Of a stretch of 64,000 nucleotides of DNA, positions 18,593 through 27,674 are shown in pieces. The DNA comes from Gemmatimonadota bacterium (GTDB lineage Bacteria; Latescibacterota; UBA2968), in contig JAPPAB010000055.1 of NCBI GenBank assembly GCA_026705765.1, positions 60,211 through 124,210 of the forward strand, in the 5' to 3' direction. The notes below the pieces were generated by a model, which worked only from the letters and a program-made list of their open reading frames with translations, ran no database searches and was not told the origin of the DNA. The position numbers were made by a program, and so were the translations under genes. How positions within the stretch are numbered: position 1 is the first letter of the stretch; the number at the start of each line of letters is the position of its first letter.

Positions 18593-18602
18593 AGGAGAAC
18601 AC

Positions 18603-19376
18603 ATGCAAAACAAAATAACCATCGCCCCTCGCTACTACCGCTGGCACGTTGACAAAGGCGTCGTCTGGATCGAAAAGAACACGAGCTATGCCCACCTCAA
18701 CTGGAAAATCCCGATAGCGCAAACAGCACTCGTACTCGTCGATATCTGGTCGCATCACTACCTGAAAGACACCGCGGCCCGATCCGAGGAAATCGTACAC
18801 AACAACATCGTCCCCCTCCTATACGCCTGTCGAAAAGCGGAAATGCCCATCGTTCACGCCCCGGCACCGCGATTGGCCGAAGCGCATCCATCCTGGGTGA
18901 ACCTGATCGAAAAAGGAGAAACATCCACCAACGCCAAAAACAACTGGCCTCCCACTGAATTTCGCAACAAAACGGGAATATATAAACAATATGCGAGACC
19001 CATAGAACCACGCGAAGAAGAACTCACCAAAATCCGCGCCAGACTCGCAATGCATCCCCTCGTACAGGTCGAGGGACAGGAAGCCGTCATCTCCACAGGA
19101 GAAGAACTCCACCGCTGGTGCAAACAACAGGACATACTCTTCCTCTTCTATCTCGGCTTCAACACCAACGCCTGCATCTTGATGAGAGACTACGGAACCC
19201 TCGCAATGGGTCGCCGCGGGTATGAAATCATCCTCCTTCGGGACTGCACCACCGGAATGGAATCCTTTGAAACACACCAAACCCTCGGTCAAACCCGGGG
19301 CGCCGTACTCTTCCTGGAAATGTTCGGACACTATTCTCTGACATCGGAGGAACTAATCGCGGGATTGCCGGGGTAA
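18603..19376 (+). CDS. Isochorismatase-like cysteine hydrolase
   Basis: A 257-residue cytoplasmic enzyme of the isochorismatase fold. The nucleophile-supporting aspartate is D47 in ALVLVDIWS, and the catalytic cysteine is C191 in LGFNTNACILMRDYG, followed by the conserved MGRRGYEIILLRDC..G strand. The family splits amides, N-carbamoyl groups or isochorismate-type ethers. In this operon it might act on an N-acyl, sulfated or ureido derivative of the sugar, but that is inference. The start has GAAGGAGAACAC, 10 bases after the previous stop; the next gene begins 2 bases after its stop, so the three genes are translationally linked. Confidence 0.88.
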   Translation: MQNKITIAPRYYRWHVDKGVVWIEKNTSYAHLNWKIPIAQTALVLVDIWSHHYLKDTAARSEEIVHNNIVPLLYACRKAEMPIVHAPAPRLAEAHPSWVNLIEKGETSTNAKNNWPPTEFRNKTGIYKQYARPIEPREEELTKIRARLAMHPLVQVEGQEAVISTGEELHRWCKQQDILFLFYLGFNTNACILMRDYGTLAMGRRGYEIILLRDCTTGMESFETHQTLGQTRGAVLFLEMFGHYSLTSEELIAGLPG

Positions 19377-19378
19377 TT

Positions 19379-20875
19379 ATGCTATCACCCACAGACTTCA
19401 TCGTCATCTTTCTCTACGCCCTGCTCATGGCCTGGGTGGGCGGGATTGCCAAACGAAAATCTCAGAATATAGATGCGTACTTCGCCGCCGGGCACAACCT
19501 CCCGTGGTGGATGGCCGCCATATCCCACCACGTCTCTGGATACAGCGCAGTCGTCTTCGTGGGCTTTGCGGGACGGGCAGCAACCGCCGGATTCAGCATG
19601 TGGACCCTATTCTCCCTATCGTGTTTTATCGCCATGATGATCGGCTGCCTCGTCTGGGCACCGCGCTGGTCCCGACTCAAAGTACTCACACCCGTAGAAT
19701 ATCTCGAAGCGCGATACGGCAACTCCGTGCGTTTTCTGGTGGCACTCTCTGGCATCGGTGTCAAATTCATAGACCTCGGCATCAAACTCTACGCAATCTC
19801 CGTCGTCGTACAAACCGTCACGGGCTGGGCAGTATTGCCCGTCGTACTGGTCGCAGGCATAATCACCGTAGCCTACGTCCTCATAGGCGGACTGTGGGCC
19901 GCGGTATTAACCGACCTGATCCAATTTGTCGTCCAGCTCTTCATCAGCTTAATCGTACTCTATCTCGTACTCGACAACATCGGCGGATGGAACCCCTTGT
20001 GGAAACAACTGCCCGCCGAACGCGGCGCATTCTTCAACGCCGAATCCGGCATTGGAATCGATTTCTGGCTGGTCTATCTCATCGTCGTCATCTTCAGTTA
20101 CAACGGCGCCACCTGGGGATTGGCGCAGCGATTCATATCCGTATCCGACCCGCGGGACACCCAAAAAGCTGCGCTACTCTCCGGATTCCTCTACCTGCTA
20201 TACCCCATCGTCATCTTCCTGCCCGCCTGGGCCGCGCCATTAATACTCACCGAATACTTCGACCCCGTAACGCTCGCGCCCCTGCCCGGCTTTGACCTCC
20301 AGCAAACCTACGTATTGATGGCCCAGCGCGTACTCTCCGGACTCATGCCCGGATTGATCGGCCTATTGATCTGTTCCATGTTCGCCGCCACCATGTCCAT
20401 GATCGACAGCGACCTCAACGCCCTCGCCGCCGTATTCACAAAAGACATCTATCAGCGCAATATCAAGCGCGCCTGGACACAGCAAGCACTCTTCCGGGTC
20501 GGTAAAATCGTCACATTGATCTTTGGAATAGCCATCATTATCACAGGCGTTATCATCGCCGAAAGCAAAGGCGCGGAAAAAGTATTCACCGCAACCGTCC
20601 AGATATTCGGGGCACTCCTATCCCCCATAGCAATACCTCTAATGTTCGGCATGCTCTTCCGAAAACCCACAGCGCGGGGCGCGATATTAGCCCTCGCGGG
20701 CGGCCTACTGACCTACGCCGTCCTCGTACAAATAACGGACAACTTCGCCATTTATACCGGCGGCGAAATCCTCGTCGGCCTATGCTTGTACTTCGGCGAA
20801 GGATGGATCGGAACGCGCACCCAGGAAAAAGAAAAAGAAGTCAAAAATTTGTTCGACAAATTGACTTCTCGATAG
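19379..20875 (+). CDS. Sodium:solute symporter (SSS family)
   Basis: A 498-residue membrane protein with about 13 hydrophobic segments. It opens like SSS carriers (DFIVIFLYALLMAWVGGIAKRK followed by DAYFAAGHNLPWWMAAIS), then shows the characteristic second block (FVGFAGRAATAGFSMWTLFS) and LTPVEYLEARYG. Members couple Na+ influx to uptake of sugars, uronic acids, sialic acid or amino acids. As the last gene of the heparinase operon it is the likely importer of the oligosaccharide or monosaccharide product, working with or instead of the divergent DUF6785 protein. The 240 bases that follow (20876-21116) hold an A-rich stretch and a promoter. Confidence 0.93.
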   Translation: MLSPTDFIVIFLYALLMAWVGGIAKRKSQNIDAYFAAGHNLPWWMAAISHHVSGYSAVVFVGFAGRAATAGFSMWTLFSLSCFIAMMIGCLVWAPRWSRLKVLTPVEYLEARYGNSVRFLVALSGIGVKFIDLGIKLYAISVVVQTVTGWAVLPVVLVAGIITVAYVLIGGLWAAVLTDLIQFVVQLFISLIVLYLVLDNIGGWNPLWKQLPAERGAFFNAESGIGIDFWLVYLIVVIFSYNGATWGLAQRFISVSDPRDTQKAALLSGFLYLLYPIVIFLPAWAAPLILTEYFDPVTLAPLPGFDLQQTYVLMAQRVLSGLMPGLIGLLICSMFAATMSMIDSDLNALAAVFTKDIYQRNIKRAWTQQALFRVGKIVTLIFGIAIIITGVIIAESKGAEKVFTATVQIFGALLSPIAIPLMFGMLFRKPTARGAILALAGGLLTYAVLVQITDNFAIYTGGEILVGLCLYFGEGWIGTRTQEKEKEVKNLFDKLTSR

Positions 20876-20911
20876 GGCGCTGCCGGAATTAAAAAAAAAC
20901 AAAAAAAAATC

Positions 20912-20941
20912 TTGACATGTCCATATCAATAGAGCTATCAT
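20912..20941 (+). promoter_or_regulatory. Sigma-70-type promoter for the outer-membrane operon
   Basis: TTGACA at 20912-20917 and TATCAT at 20936-20941, spacer 18, inside an A/T-rich stretch. It would give a 5' leader of about 170 bases before the ATG at 21117; the leader contains a GGAGGTGAGG site near 21012 that could translate a very short peptide. Confidence 0.5.
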
Positions 20942-21116
20942 GGCATATAACTCGTTGTTTTTTTAAGTCTTGTTAAGTTTTATTTTTACTTATTATTAAA
21001 ATCTCTAAAAAATGGAGGTGAGGCCAATACGCTGAACAGTTCAGGTTAGTACACTCTGTATCTCGTCAACCTTTAACTGAGAGTAGCATCATCTCGAGAT
21101 GTAGAAAGGAGAGTTT

Positions 21117-21830
21117 ATGACACGCACGTTGACTTCTTTTCTCGCAAGCGTATTACTGGTACTTGCATCGGGTGATTTATTTGCCCAGCAGAACGGATGG
21201 GGTCTCGGTGGATTTGCCAATTACCACGTACCCCTGTCCAACTTGCGGGACCGCTACGACCAGGCGGGGAAATACGGCATAAACGTGAACTATGTGGCCA
21301 GCGACCTCGTAACCGTTGAAGTGGAATACCACTATTCCAAATTCGACAACGGGAAACTCGCGTCCAAACCGTTTATATACCCGATTGACGGTCGGGAATA
21401 CACCAGCCCTAACGCTTCATCGACAATGACGTTTAACAGCGTAGCCGTAAACGCGCTCGTCTTTGTGGGCGAAGAGAATCGGCAACACGGATTTCGGGCA
21501 AAAGACTATCGCCATTACATAGCCCTCGGCGGTGGTTTTTTCCGTTATAACGCCGAAAACAGCAACCTGGTGTGGCCGGCTCAAACCAGCGATCCAATCG
21601 ACTTAAACACCGTAATGGATCCGCAAATCGACAAACGCACCACCATAGCACTCACCACGGGTGCGGGTATGGAAGCATTTGTCACCGATAATATCAGTCT
21701 GGATGTACGCGGGCGCTTAAACTTCGTCGTGGGCGAATTGAGACCCATGCTCTTTTACGAACTGGAACGCGCTCGCCCGTTAATGTTCTTCGATATAGGA
21801 GCCGGAGTTAAGTTTTATTTCTGGCGTTAA
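21117..21830 (+). CDS. Outer-membrane beta-barrel protein
   Basis: A 237-residue protein with a signal peptide (cleavage near LFAQQN) and alternating polar/hydrophobic strands typical of 8-stranded barrels: GWGLGGFANYHVPL, YGINVNYVASDLVTVEVEYHYS, YRHYIALGGGFFRY, TTGAGMEAFVTDNISLDVRGRL. It ends FDIGAGVKFYFWR, giving an aromatic strand at the C-terminus for BAM recognition. The ribosome site AAAGGAGAGTTT gives the start. It is the first gene of a four-gene outer-membrane operon with the TonB receptor 28 bases downstream. Ligand unknown; it could be a porin or an accessory barrel of the receptor. Confidence 0.85.
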   Translation: MTRTLTSFLASVLLVLASGDLFAQQNGWGLGGFANYHVPLSNLRDRYDQAGKYGINVNYVASDLVTVEVEYHYSKFDNGKLASKPFIYPIDGREYTSPNASSTMTFNSVAVNALVFVGEENRQHGFRAKDYRHYIALGGGFFRYNAENSNLVWPAQTSDPIDLNTVMDPQIDKRTTIALTTGAGMEAFVTDNISLDVRGRLNFVVGELRPMLFYELERARPLMFFDIGAGVKFYFWR

Positions 21831-21858
21831 CCCATTCACCCTTTAAGGAGGTCGTGCT

Positions 21859-24800
21859 ATGAAGCACAGACTGTTGTTTTTCAGTTTTCTGACTGTTGGT
21901 TTCCTGCTTGCCGGAACCGGCGACCTGTGGGCGGGTAGCACGGGTAAGATCAACGGGGTTGTGCGAGATAACAGCGGACAACCACTGCCGGGGGCCAACG
22001 TAGTGATCAAAGGCACTCAGCGCGGCGCTGTCACCGATGCCGATGGGTATTACGCAATTATCCAGGCAGACCCGGGACGCGTCACCCTCACCGGATCGCT
22101 CGTCGGTTATGAGACCGTCCAGGTTCAGGACGTATTGATCATTGTCGATCAGACCGTCACCGTGAATTTCTCGCTCAAAGAAGCCGCTGTAGAACTCGGC
22201 GAACTGGTCGTCGTTGCGGATCGTCCACTCGTGGAACCAGACAAAACCACGAGTAAATACACCGTAACCGTCGAAGAAACCGAACGCCTTTTGAGCATCG
22301 TGCGCAACACATCCGAGCTTTTGCAATTGCAGCCCGGCGTGGCAGTAGATGGTAGCAACCGCTTGCGTGGCAGCCGAGTCGGCGGCCCCGGATCCGGTTA
22401 CAGCGATGTTGTATGGGGCAGCGACGTGGCCTATATGGTCGATGGCATACGGATAAACTACAACGATGGCCGCGGGGCTGGCGGACAGTTCCGAACCGTG
22501 AACCGCGGGGCAATCCAGGAATTGTCAGTGCTCACCGGTGTAACACCCGCCGAATTTGGCAATGCACAGGCTGGCGTGGTACAAATCGTGACAAAAGACG
22601 GCGGCAATCAGTACAATGGCTGGGGCGAATTTCGCTATGAGCCTGCCGGGAAAAAGCACTGGGGTATGAATGTCTATGACGCCCCCCAACATCAGGACAA
22701 AATGCAGTGGGACAATCCCAACTGGCTGACGGAACGGCGTCCCGATCTGGGTTTGGACAACCAGATACTGACAGACTTGGCTGGCGAACCCCTGCATATC
22801 CGGGAAGACTACACAGAGGTCAGCGGTTGGGATGCAGAGGCAAATCTCACGGGTCCCATTGGCACCAATGTCTCCTTTGTCGCCACGGCAAAACACGGCC
22901 GCCTGGCCAATCGCTATCCGGGATCCAAGCAGACGGGATTTTACAACGATACCAACAGATTTATCCCCACGGGTCCAGATAACCTGACGCTTTCCGGTAG
23001 CTTCACCTTTAGACCAAGCCCTAATTTGAAGCTCAAATTGGGCGGACTTTACCAGGGATACGAATACTGGTCAGACGGCGTGGCCGATCCCTATATCCGC
23101 ACGGCAGATTCACTTCCAGGCGTACACCGGGGTCTCGGCAACGGTGGTCGGGATCTGTTTTTGCCGCCAGATTGGTCGGGGGCTGGAAAGCGCATGGAAA
23201 GCGAAGAAATGCAATATCTGGTCGTGACCCATACACTCTCGCCCAAAACATTTTACGAAGTGCGCATCTCGCGCAGCCGCTCATTAACAGATACCAGCGG
23301 CGTATATCACGCAACATCGGTCAACAACAGGGGCGAAGCCAACTGGTTTAACACCGGGCGAACCGCCGCCCGCTGGAAAGTGGCCGACCGCAACCGCCTG
23401 GGCCTGAAGGTAGATCTGACCTCTCAGGTGACAAAGGGCCACCTGCTCAAGGGCGGTATTGAATTTATGCGTCGGGACATCATGATGATGATCATCGCCA
23501 ATGCCACCCCTGCGGATCGACACCTGATGTTTGTGGCAGATGAAGGTCGATTTGGAGAGGACGGCGTCAAGCCGTATTCCATCAATGCTTACGTGCAGGA
23601 CAAGATGGAATTTGAGGGCATGATCGTGAACCTGGGATTGCGCATGGATGCTTTCAATCCCAATGCCCGCAGAATAACGCACGGCAGTGCCCGCGGTTCC
23701 GAAATGTTCCGCAGACCCACTCTGGCACGAGATTACGCCTATAACGAAGGATCGATCTGGTCAACACAAGCCCCCTGGCACGTGGTATTTAGCCCCCGCA
23801 TCGGAATTTCGCATCCCATCACCGAACGGGCGCAGTTCCGGTTCTCGTCGGGTGTTTACCTGCAATGGGCTGACCTGTGGTTCTACTTTGGCGAAGACTT
23901 CTGGGTAGCGGGCAAAGCCGAAGACAGAGATGTCAACGGCAACGGCCGCATCGACGACACAGAGCGCTACAACAATCTCGAAACCACTTATAGCGGTCGA
24001 AATGGCACGCACCTGTTGCGCCCCGCCAAAACCACCGCATTTGAAGTGGGTGCAGACTGGAACTTTGTCTCGGACTATACCATCGCACTAACGGCTTATT
24101 ATCGCTCTGAGGTCGAGCAATTCACCCACTATCCCAACGAAACCTGGCAGGGACCGCGCATCAGTCGCATTCGCTATTCCCGCACCCTGGACAACGGTGC
24201 TTATGGGGATACGCGGGGCGTGGAACTCGCATTGCGCAAGCGGTTCAGCCACAACTTCTCGTTCAATTTGTCCTACAACTACCAGTGGGCGTCATTTACC
24301 ACGGGCAAGCGCGGCAACGTGATACGCAACATCTACATGGATGAGGAAGGTGTCAGAAGAGCTGCCGTCAACATCGCCTATACGCATCCCGAATTCGGCG
24401 TGCCGGTTCCCGATTTGTGGGTACGATGGGATGCCCACTCCTCGGGCAGTGAAGTGCCCGTAATGATGTCGCAGGAAGATATTGATCTGATAGCTGTCCG
24501 GGCCAATAGCCGATACGAGTCCGCTACTGTGAATCAGGCTTATGGCAAGACCCTGGGCACGGGCGAATGGGATGGCCTGCGCCCCCTCGAGGGACCGACC
24601 AAAGACCTGGGCGTTTACCTGCTCACCGGCGGTTATACCCAGCTATTCCTGAAACCGCGCGGGGGAGATCGACGGCAATTTGGAACCGCCTCAATGCTGG
24701 CATCCTTCCCGGCCGATTACGAACGGGGCGGTGCCATCGTCAGCAAAGTATTGCGCAATATGCGCATCAACCTGGTCACGCGGGTTGAAACGGGAGGCTT

Positions 24801-25113
24801 GTTCCTCTACAGCCCGCCAGAAGGTGGCGTGCGGCCCTACCGCGAACTGGCTATGGATTCTCGAACAGACCTGGCATTGGAAAGGACCTTTGCTATGACG
24901 TCCCGGGTTCAGACCTCGGTCTTCCTGGATATACGCAATCTGTTTAATCAGAAAGACCGGACAAGCCCGACCAACAGGAATGACTACACCTACTACGGGG
25001 TTGACGGACCCCGACCGACCGACAGCACCTACCTGCAATACGGCGACGTGCGCGATCGCACTTACGCGCACACACCCAGATTGACCCAGGTAGGCGTGCG
25101 ATTTAACTGGTAG
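21859..25113 (+). CDS. TonB-dependent receptor with carboxypeptidase-regulatory-like N-terminal domain
   Basis: A 1084-residue outer-membrane transporter. After the signal peptide (to about residue 27) comes a CarboxypepD_reg-like/DUF4480-type domain (about 30-110: KINGVVRDNSGQPLPGANVV, then DADGYYAI). The plug follows (about 130-250: SELLQLQPGVAVDG, VAYMVDGIRIN, VTPAEFGNAQAGVVQIVTKDG), then a long beta-barrel ending TQVGVRFNW. This is the SusC/RagA- or CirA-like layout for energy-dependent uptake of large ligands. There is no adjacent SusD. The ribosome site is TTTAAGGAGGTCGTGCT. Together with the following secreted 810-aa protein and the PorV-like protein, it suggests uptake or secretion across the outer membrane. 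Confidence 0.93.
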   Translation: MKHRLLFFSFLTVGFLLAGTGDLWAGSTGKINGVVRDNSGQPLPGANVVIKGTQRGAVTDADGYYAIIQADPGRVTLTGSLVGYETVQVQDVLIIVDQTVTVNFSLKEAAVELGELVVVADRPLVEPDKTTSKYTVTVEETERLLSIVRNTSELLQLQPGVAVDGSNRLRGSRVGGPGSGYSDVVWGSDVAYMVDGIRINYNDGRGAGGQFRTVNRGAIQELSVLTGVTPAEFGNAQAGVVQIVTKDGGNQYNGWGEFRYEPAGKKHWGMNVYDAPQHQDKMQWDNPNWLTERRPDLGLDNQILTDLAGEPLHIREDYTEVSGWDAEANLTGPIGTNVSFVATAKHGRLANRYPGSKQTGFYNDTNRFIPTGPDNLTLSGSFTFRPSPNLKLKLGGLYQGYEYWSDGVADPYIRTADSLPGVHRGLGNGGRDLFLPPDWSGAGKRMESEEMQYLVVTHTLSPKTFYEVRISRSRSLTDTSGVYHATSVNNRGEANWFNTGRTAARWKVADRNRLGLKVDLTSQVTKGHLLKGGIEFMRRDIMMMIIANATPADRHLMFVADEGRFGEDGVKPYSINAYVQDKMEFEGMIVNLGLRMDAFNPNARRITHGSARGSEMFRRPTLARDYAYNEGSIWSTQAPWHVVFSPRIGISHPITERAQFRFSSGVYLQWADLWFYFGEDFWVAGKAEDRDVNGNGRIDDTERYNNLETTYSGRNGTHLLRPAKTTAFEVGADWNFVSDYTIALTAYYRSEVEQFTHYPNETWQGPRISRIRYSRTLDNGAYGDTRGVELALRKRFSHNFSFNLSYNYQWASFTTGKRGNVIRNIYMDEEGVRRAAVNIAYTHPEFGVPVPDLWVRWDAHSSGSEVPVMMSQEDIDLIAVRANSRYESATVNQAYGKTLGTGEWDGLRPLEGPTKDLGVYLLTGGYTQLFLKPRGGDRRQFGTASMLASFPADYERGGAIVSKVLRNMRINLVTRVETGGLFLYSPPEGGVRPYRELAMDSRTDLALERTFAMTSRVQTSVFLDIRNLFNQKDRTSPTNRNDYTYYGVDGPRPTDSTYLQYGDVRDRTYAHTPRLTQVGVRFNW

Positions 25114-25223
25114 CGGGTTGTGCGAGTGGGTCTCGTGCCCGCTCGCATACCCTTTCCGAAACCCCTGCCTGCCAGTGAATCCTTGGCAGGCACAGGCAGT
25201 CATTAAGGAGGGCGAGGAATAAT

Positions 25224-27656
25224 ATGACGCGATTTAAAATTTTTACAGGATGGGTCGCAATATGCGCTGCGATGGGAGCTATTATAGCTACTGATGCCAC
25301 AGCGCAATTCGACCCGAACATAATCCCTTTCAGGGAAAACACCAGAGCATTGATCTCCAATTCCTGGAACAACATGGGTATCCAGGGAGGCAGCCCCGAA
25401 ATCAACCGCGGCGGCGACCGAAATGCCTATCCCCACAATGGCGTGGGACCGGGTTCCTTCGGACAGGTGTTGTCGCAATTCACGAGCGGACCAAAATCCC
25501 AGGTCTATAACGACTACAAAACCTCGATGGGCGATGGTTTGTGGATTTTGACATCCGACGGACAAATCAGTTTGACCGGGCCGCGGCCTTCGCCGTGGAT
25601 CAGGGATTTTATTCGTCCATTGCCTTATGATCCCAAAGGGAACCCAGAAGAACACTGGGGCATCCCCAACCCACTGCGCTTATTGGGAGACCCGGCAAAT
25701 GATCTGGGCACCGTGGGCGGCTGGAGCGGCGGTGGATCAGAACCGACCCTGTCCAATTACTGGCCCGGTGTAACACAGGCAGATTTTGGAAGCTATTACG
25801 GGAACGAGTTAGATCCCTCCAAAACCGGCCCCCTGGTCATTGCAAACTACAATCTGAGTGGCTATATCGTCGATCTGTCGCTCCCCGAAGAAACCATCAT
25901 CACCCGCTGGGTACACATCAAACAGGGTATTCAGGTAACGCGGCGGGTCTATAATTGGAGCCACCCGGACTTTGACGATTTTTATCTGGTGGATTTGACA
26001 TTCACCAACACGGGTGATTTCGACGGGGATGGACTGGTAGATAATCCCGGTGCCACGCCTACCCAGCACGATATCTATTTTTCGTTTGTAAACTCCTGGG
26101 TGTCCGCAGCAATGGGCGTTCTGCAAGCCTTTGGCTGGGATGGTTATGTGACGTCGGCTGGTCGCGGTGTGGATGATATTTATTTTTATTCCGATGCGAG
26201 CAACTACACAGGTGCGTTTGCCCCCGGGTATAAAGCCAGCATTTTCCGCGATTCCGACAACCCATTGTCGCCATACGACGACACGGGCGACCCGTATTTC
26301 AAACGACTGGGCCATACCGATTCGGATGCAATTGATGCATCCGAAGGCCAACTTCGAGCACCGCAACACATCGTGATGGCGCCCATCGCGTTTACCGATG
26401 CCCCCGGACTACATGCCTTTAACAGCCGGGACATGGGCAAATACGTCCAGCCACAGGGCGACCAGCCCTTCTCGGCGCAGTGGTGGCAGGCGCGGTCCAA
26501 AGACGACTTTGACGATCCCTATACTGAAAAAGACACCGAGTCCCAGATGTATGGTGCCATGTTAAAAGGGGGAGTCAAAGACAACCCGAATGAGAACAAT
26601 GTAGATGACCGAAAATTTTACATTTTCTCGCAAGTCTATGGTCCGTACACACTTCAGGCAGGCGAAAGTGCCAAGATCGTGATGGCTTATGTCGCCGGTC
26701 ACCCGGCTCAGATGAAGAACCAGGATATACTGACCTGGGACCGTTCGGATGCGCCGGTAGAAACAAAGATCCAGGAATTCAAAACCCTGGGCGAACAAGC
26801 GGCATTTGAGAATCTGCAACTCGCGCACTTTATTTACGACTCCAATTTCCACCATCCACCGGCACCGACGAACGCGTTTATTTCCGCCGATGACCTGACT
26901 TCCAGCGGATTTGCCCGCCAACAGATTTCGTGGGCCGACGACGCCGACCGTGCGGTCAATCCCTACACCGGGCAACAGGACATCGCGGGCTACCGCGTCT
27001 ATCGCTCCACCTGGTTCGGATGGGGACCCTGGAAATTGCACGACACCGTGTTGAAGGGGCAAAGCGGTTCCAGCCTCAACGGCCAGTGGTCGCTCGCCGG
27101 TGGGAAATACACGTATGAAGATCTGGATACCGCCGCCGGGTTTGCATATCACTACTCGGTGCGCCCCTACAACAGTGGATATAGCGCCTGGATGGGCGGT
27201 GGAATGGCAATAGGAGATCTGCCCACGGGCAGGGCGCGCGCCAATGCCACAGGTGGGTACGAAAGCGGTTGGGGACCTGCCACTGCGCGCACCTACGACG
27301 CCGATGACAGACGGCCCTTCCAGCCGACCACTACCGAAACCGATCAGCTCGACCGAAAGGTGACAGTGGTGCCAAATCCCTATTTTGTGGATGACAAGCA
27401 TAACTATCCGAGAAGCCGAAATCTGCGCTTTGTGGGGATTCCTCAAAAGTGCAAAATCCACATCTTTTCGGCTTCTGGCGACAGGGTCTATACCCTCTCG
27501 CACGATAATCCAGACCGGGGCGAAGCCTCGTTTCGGCAGGTGACGTACAATCTGGCTGGCGAAATCCAGACCGGACTGTACTACTTCGTCGTCGTATCCG
27601 AAACCCCGGGCAGCGAAAACAAGATTCAGCGCGGCACCTTTGTGGTGATCAAGTAG
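25224..27656 (+). CDS. Large secreted protein with FlgD-Ig / T9SS-type C-terminal domain
   Basis: An 810-residue protein with a signal peptide (cleavage near ATAQFDP). The body is rich in aromatic and Asp/Gly residues with beta-structure character; an FN3-like segment is near residues 560-660 (APTNAFISADDLTSSGFARQ..ISWADDADRA). The last 100 residues follow the FlgD-Ig/type IX-like pattern: VVPNPYFVDD, RNLRFVGIPQKCKIHIFSASGD, then QTGLYYFVVVSE and a final strand. Such tails are sorting or structural domains on exported proteins of FCB bacteria. Start ATG 25224 follows TTAAGGAGGGCGAGGAATAAT. It lies between a TonB receptor and a PorV-like protein, which fits a surface-exported role; catalytic activity is not evident. 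Confidence 0.82.
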   Translation: MTRFKIFTGWVAICAAMGAIIATDATAQFDPNIIPFRENTRALISNSWNNMGIQGGSPEINRGGDRNAYPHNGVGPGSFGQVLSQFTSGPKSQVYNDYKTSMGDGLWILTSDGQISLTGPRPSPWIRDFIRPLPYDPKGNPEEHWGIPNPLRLLGDPANDLGTVGGWSGGGSEPTLSNYWPGVTQADFGSYYGNELDPSKTGPLVIANYNLSGYIVDLSLPEETIITRWVHIKQGIQVTRRVYNWSHPDFDDFYLVDLTFTNTGDFDGDGLVDNPGATPTQHDIYFSFVNSWVSAAMGVLQAFGWDGYVTSAGRGVDDIYFYSDASNYTGAFAPGYKASIFRDSDNPLSPYDDTGDPYFKRLGHTDSDAIDASEGQLRAPQHIVMAPIAFTDAPGLHAFNSRDMGKYVQPQGDQPFSAQWWQARSKDDFDDPYTEKDTESQMYGAMLKGGVKDNPNENNVDDRKFYIFSQVYGPYTLQAGESAKIVMAYVAGHPAQMKNQDILTWDRSDAPVETKIQEFKTLGEQAAFENLQLAHFIYDSNFHHPPAPTNAFISADDLTSSGFARQQISWADDADRAVNPYTGQQDIAGYRVYRSTWFGWGPWKLHDTVLKGQSGSSLNGQWSLAGGKYTYEDLDTAAGFAYHYSVRPYNSGYSAWMGGGMAIGDLPTGRARANATGGYESGWGPATARTYDADDRRPFQPTTTETDQLDRKVTVVPNPYFVDDKHNYPRSRNLRFVGIPQKCKIHIFSASGDRVYTLSHDNPDRGEASFRQVTYNLAGEIQTGLYYFVVVSETPGSENKIQRGTFVVIK

Positions 27657-27674
27657 CCGAAGGAGGTATTCATT

